From the NCBI GenBank assembly GCA_964434955.1, contig CAYSXI010000105.1, positions 1-18,017 on the forward strand: a DNA stretch of 18,017 nucleotides, read 5' to 3'. The notes below the pieces were generated by a model. It was not told where the DNA came from, searched no databases, and was given only the letters and a program-made list of their open reading frames with translations. Each line of letters starts with the position of its first letter. The stretch's first letter is position 1. Shown piece by piece: positions 6,770 through 12,893 of the stretch. A program made the position numbers and the translations under genes. This DNA comes from JANQLU01 sp964434955 (GTDB lineage Bacteria > Planctomycetota > Planctomycetia > Pirellulales > Pirellulaceae).

Positions 6770-7351
6770 ATGGAATTCGAAGCCGTAATATTCGATTGCG
6801 ATGGCACGCTTACCGATTCGATGCCAACCCATTTTCTGACCTGGAAAAAAGTCATGGCTGATGCCGGCGGCGAATTTCCGGAACACCGTTTCTATGAACT
6901 GGCAGGCGTTCCAGCCGACAAGGTTGCGAAGATCATCGCAGCCGAAAACGGAATTGAAATCGACGTTCACGCCGTCGTTGAACAACGCGAGCTGGAATTC
7001 GATAAGTTGGCCGGTCAAGTGAAGCCGTTTCGCGAGGTCATCGAACTTGCCGATCAATTTCGGTCGCGCGTTCCGATTGCCGTTGGCAGTGGAAGCATCC
7101 GGCGATCGGTCGAAGCTCAGCTTCGGGGGCTTGGAATTCTGGATTGGTTTTCGGCCGTCGTTTGTGCCGAAGACACCGAGCGCCACAAACCCGAACCGGA
7201 CGTTTTCCTGGAAGCGGCCAGGCGGATGGACGTTGCACCGGAGCGCTGTTGCGTTTACGAAGATGGCGACCTGGGGATTGAGGCCGCCCACCGGGCCGGC
7301 ATGCAGGTCGTCGACGTCCGAAATTTCTCAAACCGAAACGAATCCACCTAA
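6770..7351 (+). CDS. HAD-superfamily hydrolase (beta-phosphoglucomutase-like)
   Basis: A 193-residue cytoplasmic HAD hydrolase of the beta-phosphoglucomutase/phosphatase type. Motif I is FDCDGTLTDS with nucleophile Asp9 and acid/base Asp11. The helical cap covers about residues 16-85, the position used by subfamily I members. Motif II is AVGSGS (about 103-108), motif III is the Lys in RHKPEPDVF (about 140), and motif IV is VYEDGDLGIEAA (about 163-174), the acidic magnesium-binding loop. All catalytic elements are present. It could be a sugar-phosphate phosphatase or a phosphomutase; the cap alone does not allow a choice. It sits 79 nt after the sigma operon, has only a weak ribosome binding site, and is followed by a strong hairpin shared with the convergent selenoprotein gene. 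Confidence 0.88.
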   Translation: MEFEAVIFDCDGTLTDSMPTHFLTWKKVMADAGGEFPEHRFYELAGVPADKVAKIIAAENGIEIDVHAVVEQRELEFDKLAGQVKPFREVIELADQFRSRVPIAVGSGSIRRSVEAQLRGLGILDWFSAVVCAEDTERHKPEPDVFLEAARRMDVAPERCCVYEDGDLGIEAAHRAGMQVVDVRNFSNRNEST

Positions 7352-7364
7352 AAGGAGCGATGTT

Positions 7365-7396
7365 AGATGAAGCGGCCATAAGCCGCTTCATCTTTG
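7365..7396. terminator. Bidirectional intrinsic terminator
   Basis: GATGAAGCGGC (7366-7376) and GCCGCTTCATC (7382-7392) form a perfect 11-bp stem with a 5-nt loop, extended by an A-T pair, with a T-rich stretch to 7396. It lies between the HAD gene (+) and the convergent selenoprotein gene (-, ending at 7425) and can serve the plus-strand gene well and the minus-strand gene in part. Confidence 0.85.
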
Positions 7397-7424
7397 TTCG
7401 TCGCACCAACTTGTCACGCGTTTT

Positions 7425-8504
7425 CTACTTGTCGCGCCGATTGTTGCGACCGCCCATGGCACGAAGCGTCATTGGATCCGTGATCGGGACTTCGGTTTCC
7501 CAGTTCTCACCGTTTCGTTTGCCGTTTCGAACGTGCGTATGATGCGACTTTTTGACTCGCGTGAATTCCTTGACGACGGCAGCCAATTCTTTCTTCATTT
7601 CATCCGATGAGGCTTTCGCATCCAGGGACTTGAGTAACTTGCCCTTCATCCCGTAAGAATCTGCTTCGATTACAAGGAAACCCTGTTTGACTTTCTCAGC
7701 GCCGCTTATTTCTTTGAATTCTTTGGCATCGGTCGCGGAAGCAAAAATGAACTTGCTGGCTAAACCGTCGTCGAAAATGACCTGGGCCAGTTTTTCCTTG
7801 AGCTCGGCAACTTGTTCTTCGTCTTTACCGAAAACAACGACGTTGGGGAGACCATCGCAGCTGGCGACGTTGAGCCCGAGTCGGAAGTTTTTCATTTCCG
7901 GAATCGCGGGTGTGCCTTCTGTTTCCTTTGCCGGATATTTTTTGGCAATTCCTTTCATCGCTTTCGCCATGTTGCCCGCGCTTCGATACACGAATTGGGG
8001 GCTTCGATTGGGGCGGCAAAGTTGTTTCTTGCCATCGGGCGAGAGAATGCAGAATACCGTATTCTCGAGTTCCCCCGTGCGTCCCACAAAAAGCGATTTC
8101 AGAAAACGAGCTTCGTCGGCGTCTTCGTAGGTCGCCGGGCGAATGCAAACAAAGTCCTGAGAGGCCTTGATGATTTCGTCGTTTGACAGGAAACTCCTGT
8201 CAGTATTTTGTTTGCCGGGTCACCACATACCTGGAACGCCAGCACATTGAGGTGCCGCCGACATCAACAAAATTGGTTTGCCCGTTCGCTTGGCTTCGTC
8301 CAGGCCGTCCTGCAAAACGCCATACCAGACGATTCCCGTTTCGACTTTATTGCTGGAAGGGCGACTGCCACCATAATAGGTCCCGCCGCCAAACCGAGGT
8401 GGTCCGCCCGGCGGTTGAGCCAGGCAGGGACCGGCAACGGCGGCGACCAATGCGATCGCCGCAAATCCGCCAAAAATCTTGATTCTTGATTTTGTCAGTT
8501 TCAT
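7425..8504 (-). CDS. Predicted secreted thioredoxin-like selenoprotein (Sec95)
   Basis: A 359-residue exported protein if the in-frame TGA at 8220-8222 is read as selenocysteine. Residues 1-30 are a signal peptide (MKLTKSRIKIFGG, hydrophobic core, C-L-A-Q end), followed by a Gly/Pro-rich linker. EAKRTGKPILLMSA (about 70-83) matches the entry strand of thioredoxin-like domains. Cys87 lies in APQCAGVPGMW, and Sec95 follows in W-U-P-G-K. The frame continues without a break: LSNDEIIKASQDFVCIRP, then VFCILSPDGKKQL resembles the later strands of the fold. A second, less clear alpha/beta region runs to a basic tail. A perfect 7-bp hairpin with a G-containing loop follows the TGA. Read conventionally, the locus would be a 94-residue stub plus an orphan downstream frame. 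The start has a distant GGGGA. It is divergent from recQ. The substrate is unknown; a redox role is inferred. Confidence 0.82.
8184..8222 (-). promoter_or_regulatory. Sec UGA codon and bacterial SECIS-like hairpin (first gene)
   Basis: The minus-strand TGA lies at 8222-8220. Downstream, TGACAGG (plus coordinates 8202-8196) and CCTGTCA (8190-8184) form a perfect 7-bp stem around the loop AGTTT. The loop starts 25 nt after the TGA and has a G at its second position; if A and T close, it is a GTT loop on an 8-bp stem. Bacterial SECIS elements lie inside the coding sequence at this kind of distance, with a G at the start of the apical loop. They recruit the SelB elongation factor. Confidence 0.8.
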
Positions 8505-8590
8505 AAAAAGCGATTCCCCACCCAATTCGTAACAGAGACCATCGGTTCAAAGAACTTAAGGAAAAAACGCTCACAGGGCCCGGCGTCTAC

Positions 8591-10048
8591 ATGGAATTTG
8601 AGAATACTTTAAACAAGTACTTTGGTCACAAGCAGTTCCGCGGCCCCCAGCGCGAAATCATCCAGCACGTCGTGTCCGGGAGGCACGCGCTGGTCATCAT
8701 GCCCACCGGGATGGGCAAGAGTATTTGTTTCCAGATACCGGCTTTGCTCCAATTCGGGGACAACGATTCTTCGCGAGAATCGAAAAATCAATCGGAAACC
8801 ACGCCGATCACGATGGTCATTTCTCCGCTCATCGCACTGATGAAAGACCAAGTCGACAATTTGGTTGAGAAGGGCATCGCAGCCACCTTTGTGAATTCGT
8901 CGCTGACTCGGCAGGAACGTGAAGACCGCTACCGGGGAATCCGGGAAGGCGAGTTTGATTTGCTGTATGTGACTCCCGAGCGATTTCGGAAACCGGAATT
9001 TATTGAAAGCATAGGGAAACGAAAGGTACGTCTCCTTGCTGTTGACGAAGCCCATTGCATCAGTGAATGGGGACACGACTTTCGCCCGGACTACACGCGA
9101 CTGAAGGAAATCCGCGCAATCATCGGCAATCCAACGACCATTGCCTTGACGGCGACTGCGACACCCGATGTCCAAAAAGACATTGTCAAACAACTGGGTT
9201 TGCGACCGGATGAAATCAAGACTTTCCATGAAGGAATCAATCGGCCAAACCTGAGTCTCGACGTCGTCAATGTTTGGGGGCAAGACGAAAAGCTGGCCCA
9301 CATTCAAACCGTCGCCAAAAACAATCCGGGCTCAGGCATTGTCTACTTCACGTTGATCCGCACGCTGATGGAGTTTAGCCAGCGACTCAAGAAACTTGGA
9401 GTCAAGCATTCGGTTTATCACGGCGACCTGGATCGGCACAGCCGCCGCAACATCCAGGACTACTTCATGACTCGCAAGGACCAAATGGTGCTCGCGACGA
9501 ATGCATTTGGAATGGGTGTCGACAAAGAAGATATTCGGTATGTCGTGCACGCAGACATTCCGGGATCCATGGAGTCCTACTATCAGGAAATCGGCAGGGC
9601 AGGGCGAGACGGAAAACCTTCCTCCTGTGTTCTGCTTTACGAGGATAGTGATTTGGCAACGCAGATGGAATTTATCCGTTGGAGCAATCCGGATGACGAA
9701 TTCTATCAACGGGTCCACCACTATCTGGCCAATCAAACCGAGGCAATCAATGCCTTCGGACTCGAATGGCTGCGGGAAAAACTTCACGCCAAACAAAAGC
9801 ATGATCGCCGACTGGAATCGGCTTTGGCGATGCTTGACCGCTACGAAATTTTTGAAGGCACACTGGATCCGCTCAAGATCGATGCCGTTCATGAATTGTC
9901 GAATCAGTTTCTAAATCGCGACCACTTCGACGACAAACTGAAGCGGGACCAGATGAAACTTCTGGCGCTCGTAAATTACGCCAATCACGAGGGTGATCGA
10001 AAAGCTTTTATCCACGCCTATTTTGGCTTGCCCTACGAACCGGCTTAG
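8591..10048 (+). CDS. recQ: RecQ-family ATP-dependent DNA helicase, C-terminally reduced
   Basis: A 485-residue superfamily 2 DNA helicase of the RecQ family (3'-5' unwinding in recombination and repair). Motifs visible: motif 0 FRGPQREII (about 16-24), Walker A MPTGMGKS (37-44), ISPLIALMKDQ, Walker B DEAH (152-155) followed by the RecQ aromatic-rich loop CISEWGHDFRPDY, TATAT (motif III), GIVYFTL (motif IV), ATNAFGMGVDK (motif V) and QEIGRAGRDG (332-341, motif VI). A short acidic, Ser-rich insert lies at about 55-72. The C-terminus stops at HAYFGLPYEPA: the zinc-binding cysteines that normally surround the 'YFGE..C..CD' element are missing, and there is no complete RQC or HRDC domain. It therefore resembles the shortened RecQ forms. 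The start is the first ATG, with a weak ribosome binding site. It is divergent from the selenoprotein gene and ended by a terminator. Confidence 0.9.
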   Translation: MEFENTLNKYFGHKQFRGPQREIIQHVVSGRHALVIMPTGMGKSICFQIPALLQFGDNDSSRESKNQSETTPITMVISPLIALMKDQVDNLVEKGIAATFVNSSLTRQEREDRYRGIREGEFDLLYVTPERFRKPEFIESIGKRKVRLLAVDEAHCISEWGHDFRPDYTRLKEIRAIIGNPTTIALTATATPDVQKDIVKQLGLRPDEIKTFHEGINRPNLSLDVVNVWGQDEKLAHIQTVAKNNPGSGIVYFTLIRTLMEFSQRLKKLGVKHSVYHGDLDRHSRRNIQDYFMTRKDQMVLATNAFGMGVDKEDIRYVVHADIPGSMESYYQEIGRAGRDGKPSSCVLLYEDSDLATQMEFIRWSNPDDEFYQRVHHYLANQTEAINAFGLEWLREKLHAKQKHDRRLESALAMLDRYEIFEGTLDPLKIDAVHELSNQFLNRDHFDDKLKRDQMKLLALVNYANHEGDRKAFIHAYFGLPYEPA

Positions 10049-10064
10049 GCCGCAGTCTTCTCAG

Positions 10065-10090
10065 AAACCGGCTTGAATTGTGCCGGTTTT
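10065..10090 (+). terminator. Intrinsic terminator after recQ
   Basis: AAACCGGC (10065-10072) and GCCGGTTT (10082-10089) form an 8-bp stem with a 9-nt loop; the right arm ends in four T residues. It begins 17 nt after the recQ stop codon. Confidence 0.75.
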
Positions 10091-10220
10091 GTCGGCGAAC
10101 GGTCAATCCGCTTGCGAATTCGGTCGATTTATCCACTGGTCGAAAAGCGACAAAAATGTGATAATTCCACGACGTTTGAGAGATCAAAAAAGCTTTCGCG
10201 ATTGCGTTCGGCAGACGTGC

Positions 10221-10256
10221 TTTTCCTGCCCTCGGACATTTTCCTGCCCTCGGACA
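10221..10256. repeat. Perfect 18-bp tandem duplication upstream of hpd
   Basis: TTTTCCTGCCCTCGGACA occurs at 10221-10238 and immediately again at 10239-10256. It lies 48 nt before the hpd start codon, so it may be within the promoter or leader. The remainder of 10091-10304 shows no gene. Confidence 0.85.
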
Positions 10257-10304
10257 TGGGAACGCAAGTAAGAAATCAAGCAAAGACACGCAGAGAGGAA
10301 ATTC

Positions 10305-11483
10305 GTGAGTACTGCAAGCCCACAAACTTCTGGAGCATCCAATTCGGCCAAAGATCCTTTACGGCTGATCGATGTCGACTACGTTCGCTTTTACGTTGGC
10401 AACGCCAAACAAGCCGCTTACTTTTACGCGCAGTGTTTCGGTTTTGAGATCGAGCAGATTTCCGATTTGACGACTGGACAGCGAGAAGAAGCATCTTACT
10501 TGATTACGCAAGGAAACATTCGCTTTCTGTTGACGACCGGGTTGCACTCGGAGCATCCCGCTCAAAAAGAAGTTGCTCTTTACGGCGATGGTGTCAAAGA
10601 TATTGCATTCACGGTCGACTGCGCCGAGGCGGCTTACGAGCAAGCATTGAAGAACGGTGCCGAATCGGCTTACGAGCCCTACGAGGTCAAAGACGAGAAC
10701 GGCGGCGCGACATTTTCTGCGATCAAGGCCATGGGCCGCGTGATTCACACATTCGTCTCGCGCCACGGTGCTTATGATTTGGACAAAGTCAAAAACGAGC
10801 GGAGCCAGTTTCTGCCAAACTTTGCCAAGGTCGACGACCTCTCAATCAACGACTACAACCGGCAGAACCCTTGCGGATTGTTTTACGTCGATCACTGCGT
10901 TGCGAACGTTGAACTCGGCAAGATGGACTACTGGTGCCAGTGGTACGAAGACATCCTCGGATTCAAGCTCTTCAAGCACTTTGATGACAAAGATATTTCG
11001 ACTGAGTATTCGGCATTGATGTCGAAAGTCATGGATTCGGGTCGCGAACTGATCAAGATTCCAATCAACGAACCGGCAGAAGGAAAACGAAAAAGCCAAA
11101 TCGAAGAGTATCTGGATTGGCACAACAACACACCCGGGATTCAGCACATTGCCTTGCTGACAAACGACGAAATCAACAGTGTTGGCCAATTGCATCGTCG
11201 AGGCGTCGACTTCCTGAGAATTCCTGACGAGTATTACGACATCGTCTGGGACCGAGTTGGAGATATCGCGGAAGATCGCGACGCAGTCAAAGATTTGAAA
11301 ATCCTGATTGACCGGGATGACAAGGGTTACCTGCTGCAGATCTTTACCAAGCCGCTTCAGGACCGACCAACGCTGTTTTTCGAGATCATTTGCCGTCGCG
11401 GAAGCGAGTCATTTGGAAAAGGAAACTTCAAAGCCCTGTTTGAATCGCTCGAATTGGAGCAGGCCAAACGCGGGAACCTCTAA
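10305..11483 (+). CDS. hpd: 4-hydroxyphenylpyruvate dioxygenase
   Basis: A 392-residue Fe(II) dioxygenase converting 4-hydroxyphenylpyruvate to homogentisate in tyrosine catabolism; cytoplasmic. It has the two vicinal-oxygen-chelate domains of the family. The N-terminal domain (about 22-155) opens with VDYVRFYVGNAKQAAYFYAQCFGF. The C-terminal catalytic domain (about 192-365) contains the iron triad: His197 in YVDHCVANV, His281 in PGIQHIALLTND and Glu360 in FFEIICRRG. The Gln in LLQIFTKP and the C-terminal FGKGNFKALFESLE helix, which closes the active site, are also present. Length is normal for the family. Translation starts at GTG 10305, preceded by GAGAGGAA at 10293-10300; no in-frame ATG fits better. 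No homogentisate dioxygenase or other tyrosine-degradation gene is adjacent. The GC-rich duplication at 10221-10256 lies just upstream. Confidence 0.95.
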   Translation: MSTASPQTSGASNSAKDPLRLIDVDYVRFYVGNAKQAAYFYAQCFGFEIEQISDLTTGQREEASYLITQGNIRFLLTTGLHSEHPAQKEVALYGDGVKDIAFTVDCAEAAYEQALKNGAESAYEPYEVKDENGGATFSAIKAMGRVIHTFVSRHGAYDLDKVKNERSQFLPNFAKVDDLSINDYNRQNPCGLFYVDHCVANVELGKMDYWCQWYEDILGFKLFKHFDDKDISTEYSALMSKVMDSGRELIKIPINEPAEGKRKSQIEEYLDWHNNTPGIQHIALLTNDEINSVGQLHRRGVDFLRIPDEYYDIVWDRVGDIAEDRDAVKDLKILIDRDDKGYLLQIFTKPLQDRPTLFFEIICRRGSESFGKGNFKALFESLELEQAKRGNL

Positions 11484-11626
11484 ATCCAACAAAATTTCTG
11501 ACTAACATAGATATTGGCAGACGCGATCGTGTATCGGCAGCCAGAGTTGCAAGGGAAAGTCCTGCAAGTCTTTGGCAGTTGGACAACAACGCGGCCAATC
11601 GACATGACGAAGGAACCGAGGGGGAT

Positions 11627-12823
11627 ATGATGAAGCAACGTATGGCATGGCAATGGGTGCTTTGCGTGATGTCCGGGCTATTCTGCACCGGGCTGGTTGG
11701 CACCAATCAGTTGGGATTGCCCCAGCTTAGCGCTCAGGACAAAACATCCGAAAGCGTCGTTCTGAAAGCCAAGGAAATTTCTGGCAAGACGGGACGTCCC
11801 ATTCTGGCGATCGCCGGAAGCAACACGTGAGCCCCCTGCAAGGCTTTGATGAAACGGTTGACGACCGAATCTTCACTGAAGCCACTGGTTGCACAGTTTG
11901 TGCCCATCAAAATTGACGTTGCTTCTGACGACTACAAAATCTGGCGGCGAGATCACAAGCCCGAGAAAGGCGCGATCCCGCAAATGTACATCATCCGTGC
12001 CGACGGCGAAGAACTCTACAACAAGGTAGGTGGGTTACCCGCGGACCAACTTCAACAGGTCCTTTCAAGCGCCTTGAAAGGCTCGGGGGCGATTCTTTCC
12101 GATTCGCAGGCTGCCGAGGTTGAAAAAGTAACACAGGCTTCCAAGGAATTGATCAAGTCGGGATCGACGCAATCCGCCATCAAAGAAATCGCGAAGATCC
12201 CGGCCGCGTTGAACACGACGGTTGTCTGCTACGCCAAGCCGGTGATGGAACTCCGTGAAGTTGTTGGAGAGATCGTTAAGTTGGCGCAGGAAGATTTGAC
12301 CCTCCTGACCGATGACATCAAAGACCTCTCCCAGGACTCGGACAACGAGGTCAAGATCCGATTGGCAAATCGAATTGTGGATGCCCAAACTGAGTTTGCG
12401 AAGTTCAAACCGCTAAGCAAAGACATCCAGGGATTGAACCGGTCGATTCGGGGCGACAAAGCTCTGGACTCGATGGTTTCCGACATCAAGAAATTTCGTT
12501 CGCTGAAAAAAGCTCGCACGCCTAGCACGACCCGTTTGGGTGAACTGCTTAGCAAGTACGAGGGAACATCGCTTGGAAATCAGATTTCCGTTGTTCTCAA
12601 GAGCGCTGAAAAGACATCCAAGGCAGCCTGGATCGGCTTCAAGGATACAGCGACTCGAACTTGGACCAGCAAAGGTGGCGGTTATACAATTGAAGCCGAA
12701 CCGGTTTCTGCTTCCGATAAGGAAATCAAGCTGAAGACCACCGCCGGCAAGGAAATCACCGTCAAGTTTTCCAGCTTGTCGTCAGAAGACAACGAGTGGA
12801 TCAAAAACAACTTGAAGAAGTGA
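11627..12823 (+). CDS. Predicted secreted UxxC thioredoxin-like selenoprotein with SHD1 domain (Sec68)
   Basis: A 398-residue exported protein if the in-frame TGA at 11828-11830 is read as selenocysteine. Residues 1-37 are a signal peptide (core VLCVMSGLFCTGLVG, end LSAQ). KEISGKTGRPILAIAGSNT leads directly into the active site U68-A-P-C71-K, which is a thioredoxin CxxC with Sec in the nucleophile position. The fold continues with MKRLTTESSLKPLVAQFVPIKID, then the cis-Pro-like GAIPQMYIIRADGEELYNKVGG. A long helical region (about 160-320) precedes a C-terminal SHD1-like domain (last about 65 residues: RTWTSKGGGYTIEAEPV, GKEITVKFSSLSSEDNEWI), a domain common in planctomycete secreted proteins. 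GAGGGGG at 11618-11624 supports ATG 11627 or 11630. A SECIS-like hairpin follows the TGA. It is probably a periplasmic redox enzyme. Monocistronic: a strong terminator follows. Confidence 0.87.
11828..11883 (+). promoter_or_regulatory. Sec UGA codon and bacterial SECIS-like hairpin (second gene)
   Basis: The TGA is at 11828-11830. The upper stem CGGT (11855-11858) / ACCG (11864-11867) carries the loop TGACG, which starts 29 nt after the TGA and has G at its second position. The structure can be extended by GAT (11848-11850) with ATC (11869-11871) across an internal loop, and by GGCTTT (11842-11847) with GAAGCC (11878-11883). Position and loop fit the bacterial SECIS pattern, though the upper stem is short. 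It sits within the coding sequence of the thioredoxin-like domain. Confidence 0.72.
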
Positions 12824-12842
12824 GCGATCGAGTTGAACCATC

Positions 12843-12870
12843 AAGGGTGGTTTCAAACCACCCTTTTTTT
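12843..12870 (+). terminator. Intrinsic terminator
   Basis: AAGGGTGGT (12843-12851) pairs with ACCACCCTT (12857-12865) around a 5-nt loop and is followed by T residues to 12870. It ends the selenoprotein gene 20 nt after its stop codon and separates it from the sulfatase gene at 12894. Confidence 0.93.
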
Positions 12871-12893
12871 GTGCCGATTGAGAGCGTATTGCG

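Noticed and set aside
8088..8525. Reading the minus-strand locus as a pseudogene broken by a nonsense mutation
   Set aside because: The frame is open on both sides, no frameshift is needed, the codon is TGA, and a perfect SECIS-like hairpin follows. A pseudogene would be expected to carry further damage.
8609..9307. Minus-strand open frame of 232 codons
   Set aside because: It is antisense to the RecQ helicase motifs, and no domain is visible in its translation.
11579..11845. Reading the upstream part of the thioredoxin-like gene as a separate 67-residue gene followed by a new gene at 11846
   Set aside because: The upstream piece is a signal peptide plus half a thioredoxin strand, and the piece after the TGA starts inside the active site (A-P-C-K). 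They form a single domain only when joined.
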